Assembly (NCBI GenBank): GCA_023485715.1
Contig: JAMCZG010000025.1
Coordinates: 1 to 35,201, forward strand
Source of the DNA: Patescibacteria group bacterium
Lineage (GTDB): Bacteria; Patescibacteriota; Microgenomatia; Levybacterales; UBA12049
Length of the DNA: 35,201 bases
Direction of reading: 5' to 3'
Shown here: in pieces, positions 8,625 to 16,669 of the stretch
Position numbering within the stretch: the first letter of the stretch is position 1
Layout of the letters: every line of letters starts with the position of its first letter
Made by a program: the position numbers and the translations under genes
Notes under the pieces: generated by a model
Databases searched by the model: none
Seen by the model: only the letters and a program-made list of their open reading frames with translations
What the model was told of the DNA's origin: nothing

Positions 8625-10103
8625 ATGGCTAAAAATAATTCAAAAAATGACGTACCACAAAATGTATTTCCTCCGGTAGTCTCCGTAGTCGGCCACGTTG
8701 ATCACGGTAAAACAACTCTTTTAGACGCTATCCGAAAGACAAATATTGCCCAAAGAGAGCACGGTGGAATAACACAAAAAATCGGCGCGTCAAATATCGA
8801 AACGACGCACGATGGAATAAAAAGAAGAATCACTTTTATCGATACGCCCGGGCACGAAACTTTTTTTAAAATGCGATCGCGCGGTGTTCAAGTTGCGGAT
8901 ATAGGGCTTTTGGTTGTTTCCGCCGTCGATGGAGTAATGCCCCAAACAAGGGAATCGATAAATCTTTTATTAGAGGCAAAAACGCCTTTTATCGTTGTTC
9001 TGACAAAATCAGATCTTTTAGAGAAAAATCCCGAAAAAACAAAACAACAGCTTCTTAAAGAAGGTATAGCCCTCGAAGGATATGGCGGCGATATCCCGAT
9101 TATCGAAGTCTCAGCAAAAACCGGACACAATATAAAAGAATTACTCGATTTAATAATTTTAGTTTTTGATATGAAACGTGCCTCAGATAAAGATATTTTA
9201 CGATCGGAAAAAGGAGAATTCGAAGCAGTCGTTATCGAATCAAAACTAGACCCAAAATCGGGCCCAAAAGCAACGCTCGTAGTCAGAAACGGAACAGTGT
9301 TTAACAAAGACGAATTATATTGCGAAGAAGTTAAGGGAAAAGTGAGGGCGATTATAAATGATCGAGGCCAACATCTTCAAAACGCGACGGTCGGAGAAGC
9401 GGTAGAAGTATTAGGTTTTAATTCTACTCCGCGTGTTGGAAGTATTGTTTATAAAACAGAAGAAAAAATAAAACAAGTGGATTTACCCCAACCTCAAAAA
9501 GCGATCAATCCCTTCGACGTTTCCTTTGAAGCAGAAAAAGACGTTTTGCCGATCATTTTGTGTGCTGATACCCTGGGGACACTAGAGGCTATTTTAAACG
9601 CATTGCCCGAAAAAGTACTCGTGGTTTCAAAAAAAACCGGCGATATAACGTCGGCAGATGTTTTATTGGCAAAATCGAGTAGCGCTATAATTATAGGTTT
9701 TAATATTAAGATAGCTCCAGAGGTTATGCGTCTTGCAAAAACCGAGCATGTTTTGCTCAAAAACTACACGATAATATACGAATTATTAGACGAATTGAAA
9801 GACGTAATCGAGGGAAGAAAAGAAGCAATCGTCGAAGAAATATACGGTACAGCTAAGGTTCTAGCGAGTTTTCCGTTTGAAAAGACGAAGGTTTTAGGTA
9901 TAAAAGTAGTAGAAGGGAGAGTTGCGCGGGGTGACAAGGTAAGATTAATGCGAGGAGAAAATATTTTAGGCGAGAGTTCAGTTAATTCTGTTCGGCAGGG
10001 AAAAGAAACCGTTTCTAAAATTGAAAAAGGACAAGAAGGTGGAGTGATTATTTCGCCTTTCCTTGACTTTACTATAGGTGATATGTTAGTATGCCATCGT
10101 TAA
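8625..10103 (+). CDS. infB: Translation initiation factor IF-2, minimal form without N-terminal domain
   Basis: GTPase that brings initiator tRNA to the small ribosomal subunit and promotes subunit joining. All G motifs are present: GHVDHGKTT at 23-31, GGITQ switch, DTPGH, TKSD and SAK, followed by domains II, III and C2. At 492 residues it is far shorter than E. coli IF-2 (about 890), because the G domain starts almost at the N-terminus. In the C2 domain, residues reported to hold formyl-Met-tRNA in Geobacillus IF-2 (Arg700, Tyr701, Cys714) align with Gln, Gly and Gly here. No Shine-Dalgarno is visible. It stands between nusA and the DHH-like gene, the conserved bacterial order. Confidence 0.95.
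   Translation: MAKNNSKNDVPQNVFPPVVSVVGHVDHGKTTLLDAIRKTNIAQREHGGITQKIGASNIETTHDGIKRRITFIDTPGHETFFKMRSRGVQVADIGLLVVSAVDGVMPQTRESINLLLEAKTPFIVVLTKSDLLEKNPEKTKQQLLKEGIALEGYGGDIPIIEVSAKTGHNIKELLDLIILVFDMKRASDKDILRSEKGEFEAVVIESKLDPKSGPKATLVVRNGTVFNKDELYCEEVKGKVRAIINDRGQHLQNATVGEAVEVLGFNSTPRVGSIVYKTEEKIKQVDLPQPQKAINPFDVSFEAEKDVLPIILCADTLGTLEAILNALPEKVLVVSKKTGDITSADVLLAKSSSAIIIGFNIKIAPEVMRLAKTEHVLLKNYTIIYELLDELKDVIEGRKEAIVEEIYGTAKVLASFPFEKTKVLGIKVVEGRVARGDKVRLMRGENILGESSVNSVRQGKETVSKIEKGQEGGVIISPFLDFTIGDMLVCHR
10063..10092 (+). promoter_or_regulatory. Possible promoter for the DHH-like gene inside infB
   Basis: TTGACT (10063-10068), 18 nt spacer, extended -10 TGtTAGTAT (hexamer 10087-10092), lying in the last codons of infB. 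Transcription would start near 10100, leaving about 16 nt before the ATG at 10116. Confidence 0.42.
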
Positions 10104-10115
10104 CGAAAATAATAT

Positions 10116-11138
10116 ATGGATAACCCAAATTTACAATCAATAAAAGATATTTTAGCGAATAATGAAAAAATCGCGATTGCGGTCGGTAAAAATCCCAACA
10201 TCGACGAGATGGCTGCGGCTTTGTCTTTGTATTTAAGCCTAGGAGAAATCGGAAAAAGTGTCGTCATCGCTTGTCCTACAGACCCAATTGTCGAAATCTC
10301 ATCCCTTGTTGGAATCGATAAAGTCTCTAAAAATATCGAGGGAGCGGGACCGGATTTAATCGTTTCTTTTCCATATAGAGAGGGAGAGATCGATAAAGTT
10401 TCTTACACGCTAGAAGATGGTTACCTTAATATAGTTGTAAAAGGTGGGGAAAAAGGAATGAACTTTAACGATCAAGACGTAAGATTTAGGCGTGGTGGAA
10501 GTTTACCGAAAACACTTTTTATTATCGGGACTCCGAACCTTTCGGATTTGGGAAATATTTTTAACCCGGAAAGTTTAAAGGACACAAAAATCGTTAACAT
10601 CGACAATAAGGAGGAAAACCAGGGGTTTGGAGATTATGTTTTTGTGAGTCCCAGATTTTCTTCGGTTTCAGAAGAGATTGGTTATATTCTTAAAAACTTG
10701 GGGCTTACGATAAATATCGATATTGCACAAAATATTTTATCTGGTATTACTTTTGCGACCGACAATTTCCAAAACCCGAAAACAAGCGCAGTCGCTTTGG
10801 AAATAGCGGCTTTAGCTATAAAAGAGGGTGCTATTAGACACAGAATCCCTAGCACGAACAGGATTTCCGACGAAGGTTCGTTTACTGAGCCGGTGTCAAC
10901 ACAGGCTAATTATCAAAACCAAAAAACACAATCGTCCCAATCAATGTCTCAATTTCCACAAAGAAATTTCGGCCACGTTCAACAAACACCAAGGCAGGCT
11001 ATGCCTTTTGGACAGCAACCAAAAGAACAACCCGAAGAAAAACCTATACAACCACAAAATAATTTAAAAAGGAAAGATAAAAACCCTCCATCTGATTGGC
11101 TCACCCCGAAAGTCTACAAGGGTTCTACATTAGTCTAA
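10116..11138 (+). CDS. DHH-family (NrnA-like) pseudoenzyme with disordered tail
   Basis: A 340-residue protein whose first 235 residues follow the N-terminal domain of NrnA-type DHH phosphoesterases: the GKNPNIDEMAA segment (24-34) matches the HxxPDxD motif, IDNK (162-165) matches IDHH, NQGFGD follows it, and GITFATDNF matches GIVxDTGxF. Nearly all metal ligands are gone: first-motif His is Gly24, Asp is Asn28, both His of the DHH are Asn164-Lys165, and the third-motif Asp is Ala. The DHHA1 domain is replaced by a Gln/Pro-rich, probably unstructured tail ending in SDWLTPKVYKGSTLV. It sits where nrnA normally lies, between infB and rpsO. It is very unlikely to hydrolyse nanoRNA or pAp; a binding or scaffold role is inference. 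Confidence 0.7.
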   Translation: MDNPNLQSIKDILANNEKIAIAVGKNPNIDEMAAALSLYLSLGEIGKSVVIACPTDPIVEISSLVGIDKVSKNIEGAGPDLIVSFPYREGEIDKVSYTLEDGYLNIVVKGGEKGMNFNDQDVRFRRGGSLPKTLFIIGTPNLSDLGNIFNPESLKDTKIVNIDNKEENQGFGDYVFVSPRFSSVSEEIGYILKNLGLTINIDIAQNILSGITFATDNFQNPKTSAVALEIAALAIKEGAIRHRIPSTNRISDEGSFTEPVSTQANYQNQKTQSSQSMSQFPQRNFGHVQQTPRQAMPFGQQPKEQPEEKPIQPQNNLKRKDKNPPSDWLTPKVYKGSTLV

Positions 11139-11148
11139 TTCTTATTAC

Positions 11149-11177
11149 TTGTAGTTAGGTTTAATCCGTGCTATAAT
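11149..11177 (+). promoter_or_regulatory. rpsO promoter
   Basis: TTGTAG (11149-11154), 17 nt spacer, extended -10 TGcTATAAT (hexamer 11172-11177). The start point should be near 11184, leaving a leader of about 8 nt, too short for the structured S15-binding leader that autoregulates rpsO in other bacteria. Confidence 0.7.
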
Positions 11178-11191
11178 TAGTTGTTATAAAT

Positions 11192-11461
11192 ATGCCACTT
11201 AGTGCGACACAAAAAGAAGAAGTCATTAAAAAATTCCAAACAGCAAAGGGCGATACAGGAAGTCCGGAAGTTCAAATCGCGCTTTTAACGCGAAGAATAG
11301 ACCGGTTAACAGAGCATTTAAAAGCGCACCAACATGATGTTCATAGCCGACGCGGACTTTTATCGATGATCGCAAAAAGAAGAAGGCTTATAAATTTTCT
11401 ATCAAAGTTAGAAAAAGATAGAGCTCTCGAAATCACAAAAAAGATCGGATTAAAAGATTAA
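11192..11461 (+). CDS. rpsO: Small-subunit ribosomal protein S15
   Basis: Primary 16S rRNA-binding protein of the 30S subunit platform. The 89-residue protein is standard length and carries the S15 signature: GDTGSPEVQIALLTRRI, then LTEHLKAHQHDVHSRRGLL and the basic KRRRLINFL segment. It stops 4 nt before pnp, the conserved rpsO-pnp pair, so both are expected on one transcript from the promoter at 11149-11177. Confidence 0.97.
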   Translation: MPLSATQKEEVIKKFQTAKGDTGSPEVQIALLTRRIDRLTEHLKAHQHDVHSRRGLLSMIAKRRRLINFLSKLEKDRALEITKKIGLKD

Positions 11462-11465
11462 CTGC

Positions 11466-13754
11466 ATGAAAAAAACCTCAAAAAGTTTAGAATTATCAGG
11501 TAAAACAATTACTCTGGAAACAGGTTATTTAGCTCCCCAAGCGACAGCTTCTGTTTTGGCCCGGACCGGGGACACAGAAGTTTTGGTAACAATCGTGGAA
11601 GGCGCAGTTAGGGAGGATATAGATTATTTTCCGTTAACTGTTGAGTATATCGAAAGATTATACGCCGGAGGGAAAATAAAAGGGAGTAGATGGGTAAAAA
11701 GAGAAGGAAAACCGTCAGACGACGCGATTTTAACTGCGAGACTTATCGACAGATCGATAAGACCACTATTTCCCAAAGAATACAAAAATGAAGTTCAGGT
11801 TGTTATAACTGTTTTATCCGTCGACGGAGAAAACGAACCAGACGTTTTATCGATGATCGCAGTTTCCACGGCTCTTAATATTTCAAGAATTCCTTGGAAA
11901 GGGCCGATCGGAGCGGTAAGAGTAGGATATGTAAAAGAAAAAGGGAACGGAAACGCAGAATTTATAATTAATCCGAGAGTTTCGGAAAGTGAATTTTCTG
12001 AACTGGATATCGTTTGTTCTCATACAAAAGAAAAAACAATAATGCTGGAAGCTGGCGCGTTCCAAGTTTCAGAAAAAATTGTACTCGATGCGATCAAAAA
12101 AGCCCACGACGAAACAAAGAAAATAATCGGTTTCATCGAAGAGTTCACTAAAGAAGTAGGACAAAAAAAACAAGGTATTTCACAGGATTCGGTCCTACTG
12201 GAGCTAATCGCAAGAGTTGAAAAAAATTACAAGGAAGAAATAAAGTCGTTTATCTCGATCAGGGCCTCTAAAGAATCCACAAACAGTAACGAATTTTCTG
12301 GTTTAATAGATAAGATATTCGAAGAAGAAAAAACTGCAAACCCCGAGATTTCGATAGATAAAAAACTTGTTGCTAAAGCAGCAGAATATATTCTTTTTAA
12401 GGGTATTAGGGAAGACATTCTTAAAAAAGGAAAAAGGCCCGATGGAAGAAAAATAGATGAAATAAGAGAAATCTCTGGACAAGCTTCGATTTTACCAAGA
12501 ACTCATGGCTCAGCTGTTTTTCAGCGGGGAGACACACAAGTTTTAACTGTTGTGACTTTGGGTTCGCCAAAACTAGAACAATTAATCGAGTCTGCAGAGG
12601 GCGAAGAGACAAAAAGATATATTCATCATTATTCGATGCCGCCATATTCTGTCGGAGAAACCGGTAGAATGGGAATGCCGTCAAGGCGAGAAATCGGACA
12701 CGGTGCACTTGCCGAACGCGCGATTATTTCGGTTATACCGAACAGGGAAAAATTTCCCTACACGATAAGAGTGGTTTCTGAAGTATTGTCTTCGAATGGT
12801 TCGACCTCGATGGCATCTACTTGTGGTTCAACGCTCGCATTAATGGACGCAGGCGTTCCGATCGAAAAACCGGTTTCCGGAATCGCGATGGGGCTTATGT
12901 CTGATGTTTTTGGAAAAACAGATAATTACGTGATTCTTACAGATATATTAGGTCTCGAAGATTTTTCAGGAGACATGGATTTTAAAGTTGCTGGTACAGA
13001 CACAGGTATTACCGCGATTCAGCTGGATGTGAAAATAGCAGGCCTTACGATTAAACAAATCGAGGAAACTTTGGAACGGGCAAAGGTTGGAAGAATGTTC
13101 ATTTTGGAAAAAATGCAAAAAGTTTTACCATCTTCTCGAATGCAGGTTTCTGAATTTGCGCCAAAAATCGAAGTTATTCGTGTCCCGGTTGAAAAAATCG
13201 GTGAGGTTATCGGGCCCGGGGGACGGGTTATTCGAAATATAATCGCGGAAACAGGTGCGACAGTCGATGTCGAAGACGACGGTTCGGTCACAATTTCTGG
13301 AACTTCGGAAGATGCAGTAGCAAAAGCAGTAGATTGGGTTAAAGGATTGACTCGCGAGGTTGTTGCCGGAGAAGTTTTTGAAGGAACAGTCAAAAGAATT
13401 TTACCGTTCGGGGCTTTTGTTGAAGTGTTGCCCGGAAAAGAAGGAATGGTTCATGTTTCTCAAATGTCGACGGGATTTGTAAAAAATCCGAGCGAAGTCG
13501 TTACGATTGGTCAAAAAGTCAAGGTAAGAGTTGCTGAAATCGACGAACAGGGAAGAATTAATCTTTCGATGCTTTTCGGAGAAGACGCAAATCAAGCACA
13601 AAAACATCAGAATGTTCAAAGCCCGAAAAGTATGCACCCATTATCGATGCAGTTTAGAAGAGAAAGGTCTGTAATTCCCGGAAAACCGGCTTTTAGAAAA
13701 AGAGGTTCTTTTAGGTCACAATCCGGTCCCCGTTTTAATAAAAAACCGTATTAA
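11466..13754 (+). CDS. pnp: Polyribonucleotide nucleotidyltransferase (PNPase)
   Basis: 3'-5' phosphorolytic exoribonuclease, acting as a ring-shaped trimer in RNA turnover. Domains in order: first RNase PH-like domain (about 10-145), helical linker, second RNase PH domain (about 320-545, with the SSNGSTSMASTCGSTLALMD and FSGDMDFKVAGT active-site segments), KH domain (about 560-620, VIGPGGRVIR) and S1 domain (about 625-695), then a basic tail rich in Arg/Lys/Ser. Length 762 is somewhat longer than E. coli (711), mainly from the helical region and tail. No Shine-Dalgarno is visible 5' of the ATG, only 4 nt after rpsO, so translation is probably coupled. RNase J is encoded nearby. Confidence 0.96.
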   Translation: MKKTSKSLELSGKTITLETGYLAPQATASVLARTGDTEVLVTIVEGAVREDIDYFPLTVEYIERLYAGGKIKGSRWVKREGKPSDDAILTARLIDRSIRPLFPKEYKNEVQVVITVLSVDGENEPDVLSMIAVSTALNISRIPWKGPIGAVRVGYVKEKGNGNAEFIINPRVSESEFSELDIVCSHTKEKTIMLEAGAFQVSEKIVLDAIKKAHDETKKIIGFIEEFTKEVGQKKQGISQDSVLLELIARVEKNYKEEIKSFISIRASKESTNSNEFSGLIDKIFEEEKTANPEISIDKKLVAKAAEYILFKGIREDILKKGKRPDGRKIDEIREISGQASILPRTHGSAVFQRGDTQVLTVVTLGSPKLEQLIESAEGEETKRYIHHYSMPPYSVGETGRMGMPSRREIGHGALAERAIISVIPNREKFPYTIRVVSEVLSSNGSTSMASTCGSTLALMDAGVPIEKPVSGIAMGLMSDVFGKTDNYVILTDILGLEDFSGDMDFKVAGTDTGITAIQLDVKIAGLTIKQIEETLERAKVGRMFILEKMQKVLPSSRMQVSEFAPKIEVIRVPVEKIGEVIGPGGRVIRNIIAETGATVDVEDDGSVTISGTSEDAVAKAVDWVKGLTREVVAGEVFEGTVKRILPFGAFVEVLPGKEGMVHVSQMSTGFVKNPSEVVTIGQKVKVRVAEIDEQGRINLSMLFGEDANQAQKHQNVQSPKSMHPLSMQFRRERSVIPGKPAFRKRGSFRSQSGPRFNKKPY

Positions 13755-13793
13755 TAATCCTTAATAGTTCTCGTATTTATTTTTTGATTGTTG

Positions 13794-13799
13794 TATTAT
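13794..13799 (+). promoter_or_regulatory. -10 box for the Lon-like gene (leaderless start)
   Basis: TATTAT ends 6 nt before the ATG at 13806, the same geometry as ftsK and the 19466 gene. The -35 region is poor. It falls inside the TTG-started extension 13788-13805, which argues for the ATG start. Confidence 0.45.
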
Positions 13800-13805
13800 A
13801 AATTT

Positions 13806-14948
13806 ATGGATCCTTTGTTAATAGGTGATAATTCTAGTGATAATAAAAATGTCGAAATAAAAAACTCTTCGAATGCGAGTGCGGCCGCCGACCAAATAAG
13901 ACGTTTGGGGGAAAAAATCGAAAACGGAAATTTACCAGAAGACCTCAAGCAGCTTCTCATCGAAAGAATTCAGCGATTAACACTTCTTAGGGCATCTTCG
14001 GGATATTTAAGTCCTAACTATATTATCGAATACGAAAACACGTCTTCTTATGTTAATTGGGTCGTGAGTTTGCCTTGGGGAAAGATGACAAACGATTTAT
14101 TAGATTTGGTAAAAGCGAAAGAAATTTTAAACAAAAATCATTATGGTTTAAATTCGGTTAAGGACAGAATTTTAGAGTATTTAGCGTCCATAATTTTAAA
14201 CGAAAAAAATAAAACGTCGGAGCAAGAATTCAGGGTTTTACGCGCGCCGATTATTTGTCTGGTCGGTCTTGTCGGAACTGGAAAAACAACCCTTGCGTAT
14301 TCGATCGCAGAAGCTTTAGGAAGAAAATTCGAGCGGATTCCGTTTGGGGGCATGGGAGATTCGAGGGCGTTACGAGGTCAGTCGAGGGCGTTCCCAGATG
14401 CAGAACCAGGATCAATAGTAAAGAAACTAGTTCATTCCCAGGCAAAAAATTCGGTTATATTGCTTGATGAATTAGACAGAGTTTCCCAGGAGGCCAGAGC
14501 CGATATAATGGGAGTACTGGTTGAACTTTTGGATCCAGAGCAAAACAGGGCGTTTACAGACCACTACGTTGATTATCCTTTTGATCTATCTCAAATTCTT
14601 TTTGTCGCGACTGCAAACAACACGACGAATATTTCAACAGCTGTTTTGGACAGGCTAGAGATTATCCAGATGCCCTCCTATACAGACGCCGAAAAAACTG
14701 CGATCGGAAAAGACTATTTGTTTCCCAAAATTCGTTTGCAGACCGGGTTGTCACAAAATCAATTGATTGTCGACGAGGGAGTCTGGCCACTAATTATTCG
14801 GCCTTTGGGATTTGATTCGGGGATAAGAAGTCTTGAAAGGACAATTCAAGGGGTCTGCCGAAAAGTAGCCAGATATATTGTCGAGGGCAAGGGACAATCT
14901 TTTCATATAACAACAGAAAATATTAAAGAATTTATGCCGCAATATTAA
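13806..14948 (+). CDS. Lon-like AAA+ ATPase lacking the protease domain
   Basis: A 380-residue protein that matches only the middle of Lon: the NWVVSLPWG segment, HYGLNSVKDRILEYLA, Walker A GLVGTGKTT, FGGMGDSRALRGQSR (Lon has GGxxDExxIRGH), Walker B ILLDELD, LLDPEQNRAFTDHYVD, sensor TAN, arginine finger LDRLE, and the C-terminal small AAA domain (IRSLERTIQGVCRKVAR). The LAN substrate-binding domain and the Ser-Lys protease domain (PKDGPSAG) are absent; the stop codon is followed after 4 nt by RNase J, so no broken protease remnant exists. I read it as an intact, shortened Lon paralogue, possibly an unfoldase or chaperone. The start is ATG 13806, not TTG 13788, because the upstream codons contain the -10 box. 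Confidence 0.85.
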   Translation: MDPLLIGDNSSDNKNVEIKNSSNASAAADQIRRLGEKIENGNLPEDLKQLLIERIQRLTLLRASSGYLSPNYIIEYENTSSYVNWVVSLPWGKMTNDLLDLVKAKEILNKNHYGLNSVKDRILEYLASIILNEKNKTSEQEFRVLRAPIICLVGLVGTGKTTLAYSIAEALGRKFERIPFGGMGDSRALRGQSRAFPDAEPGSIVKKLVHSQAKNSVILLDELDRVSQEARADIMGVLVELLDPEQNRAFTDHYVDYPFDLSQILFVATANNTTNISTAVLDRLEIIQMPSYTDAEKTAIGKDYLFPKIRLQTGLSQNQLIVDEGVWPLIIRPLGFDSGIRSLERTIQGVCRKVARYIVEGKGQSFHITTENIKEFMPQY

Positions 14949-14952
14949 TTTT

Positions 14953-16608
14953 ATGAATAACCAAATTTCTTTTATCCCACTAGGCGGAGTCGGTGATGTC
15001 ACACGCAACATGTATTTATACGAAACAGAGAACGAAATACTAATTATCGATTGCGGTTTGGGTTTTGCAGACGAAGCCATGCTAGGCGTTGATCTTTTAT
15101 TACCCGACATATCGTATCTGTTAAAGACAACAAAGAAAATCGTCGGAATGGTGTTAACTCACGGACACGAAGATCATATCGGTGCGCTTCCGTATATTTT
15201 GCCCCAGCTCCCGATTTTTCCGATATTAGGCACACCGTTAACAGCTGCGCTAGCAAACGAAAAACTTAAAGAATTTAACGTCGCAAGCCGTGTTAAAACA
15301 GTTTTATTCGACGAACAAGAAAAAATATTGGGAAGTTTTAAAATTTCCTTTATCCGCGTTACCCACTCGGTCCCAGACGCATCGAATTTATTAATAAAAA
15401 CGAAGGAGGGTAATTTTTATCACGGTAGTGATTTTAAATTCGATTTAACGCCAATCGACGGAAAGAAAACCGAGTTCCAAAAAATTGTAAACGGATCAAG
15501 TAGCGGCATAACTTGTTTAATGTCAGATTGTTTAGGTTCAGAACGAAAAGGATACACGCCTTCCGAGCAAAGTTTGTCCGAAAGTTTTGAAAGAGAAGCC
15601 CAAATTTGTCGGGGAAAAATTCTTATCACGACTTATTCGTCAAATATATCGAGACTTAATCAGGCAATAAAAGCAGGTGAAAATGTAGGCCGAAAGATTT
15701 GTTTTGTCGGAAGGTCACTTATAAAAGCAAAAGAAGTGGCGCAAAGACTCGGTTATTTAAAAATAAACAACGGATCAGAGGTACAGATAGAAGACCTTAA
15801 AAGACATAACGAAAAAAGATTATTATTGATTGTCGCAGGGAGCCAGGGACAGGAAAATTCCGCGATGACACGAATCGCAAACGATGAACACAGAGAGATA
15901 AAATTAAATCCTCAAGATACGGTTATTTTTTCGACCGATCCGATCCCGGGAAACGAAATTTCAGTAAATGATCTAATCGATACAATCGCAAAAAGAGGCG
16001 CCAGGGTTGTTTATTCGGACATAAGTGATGATTTCCACGTGTCGGGTCACGGTTCTTCCCAGGACATCATGCTTTTAATATCACTTGTTAAACCGAAATA
16101 TTTTTTACCGATCGGCGGAACTTTCAGACATATGGTTGCTTACAGGTCGCTTTGTGAAAAGCTCGGGTATAAAAAGGATGATGTTTTTTTGGTCGATGAC
16201 GGACAGGAAATCGTTTTTTCACAAAACAAAGCTTATAAAGGCAAGAAAATAGATATTAAAAATGTGTATGTGGACCAGATTAGCGGCGAAGAAGTCGAAG
16301 GTTTCGTTTTAAGGGACCGCCAAAAGCTTTCCGAAGGCGGATTGGTCATCTTATTGACAGAAGTTTCGTCTTCAACCGGAGCAATCGTAAACACACCCAC
16401 TGTTATTATCCGCGGTTTTCCTCAGGCAGATATTAATATTTTAGGCCGAAAACTCGAAAACCATCTGAAAAATACAGTTAAAGTAAAAGCAGGGGGTGTT
16501 ACAGACTGGATTTATATTAGAAAATTAATCGGCGAAGTTTCAGAAAGATTTATATTCAAAGAACTCCACCGTCATCCTCTGGTTTTACCGGTAGTTATTA
16601 AAGTATAG
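14953..16608 (+). CDS. rnj: Ribonuclease J (beta-CASP metallo-beta-lactamase RNase)
   Basis: Zinc-dependent endo- and 5'-3' exoribonuclease for mRNA decay and rRNA maturation. The 551 residues are the standard RNase J length. The metal site motif HGHEDH lies at 70-75, with further ligands in THSVPDA and YHGSDFKFD; the beta-CASP region has FSTDPIPGNE and HVSGHGS, and the C-terminal domain is present. All ligands I can check are intact, so it should be active. It follows the Lon-like gene by 4 nt with no Shine-Dalgarno. With PNPase upstream it supplies a two-enzyme RNA decay set; no RNase E or Y is in the window. Confidence 0.95.
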   Translation: MNNQISFIPLGGVGDVTRNMYLYETENEILIIDCGLGFADEAMLGVDLLLPDISYLLKTTKKIVGMVLTHGHEDHIGALPYILPQLPIFPILGTPLTAALANEKLKEFNVASRVKTVLFDEQEKILGSFKISFIRVTHSVPDASNLLIKTKEGNFYHGSDFKFDLTPIDGKKTEFQKIVNGSSSGITCLMSDCLGSERKGYTPSEQSLSESFEREAQICRGKILITTYSSNISRLNQAIKAGENVGRKICFVGRSLIKAKEVAQRLGYLKINNGSEVQIEDLKRHNEKRLLLIVAGSQGQENSAMTRIANDEHREIKLNPQDTVIFSTDPIPGNEISVNDLIDTIAKRGARVVYSDISDDFHVSGHGSSQDIMLLISLVKPKYFLPIGGTFRHMVAYRSLCEKLGYKKDDVFLVDDGQEIVFSQNKAYKGKKIDIKNVYVDQISGEEVEGFVLRDRQKLSEGGLVILLTEVSSSTGAIVNTPTVIIRGFPQADINILGRKLENHLKNTVKVKAGGVTDWIYIRKLIGEVSERFIFKELHRHPLVLPVVIKV

Positions 16609-16634
16609 AAATGTTTGCAGTAAGCTATATAAAC

Positions 16635-16663
16635 TTGTAGTTATTTTTTTAAGTCTATATAAT
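16635..16663 (+). promoter_or_regulatory. ftsK promoter giving a leaderless transcript
   Basis: TTGTAG (16635-16640), 17 nt spacer, perfect TATAAT (16658-16663), then 6 nt to the ATG at 16670. The -35 hexamer and spacer are identical to those of rpsO. Confidence 0.75.
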
Positions 16664-16669
16664 TAGTTT

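Noticed and set aside
8566..8679. 37-codon frame starting in the nusA-infB gap and overlapping the infB start
   Set aside because: Low-complexity Lys/Asn/Phe product, no Shine-Dalgarno, and it would clash with the probable leaderless infB start.
10828..11067. 79-codon + frame inside the DHH-like gene
   Set aside because: Lies in another frame of the Gln-rich tail; no ribosome binding site or family resemblance.
13019..13393. 124-codon minus-strand frame opposite pnp
   Set aside because: Ser/Thr/Ile-rich antisense shadow of the conserved PNPase KH and RNase PH region.
13749..13766. Possible terminator after pnp: TATTAA, 6-nt loop, TTAATA, followed by T-rich sequence
   Set aside because: The 6-bp stem is AT-only and no run of T follows directly; too weak to call.
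13806..14948. Lon-like gene as a pseudogene or frameshifted lon
   Set aside because: All ATPase motifs are intact and RNase J begins 4 nt after its stop, leaving no protease remnant.
14925..14955. Promoter for RNase J
   Set aside because: AT-rich sequence before the ATG has no convincing -10/-35 pair; co-transcription with the Lon-like gene is more likely.
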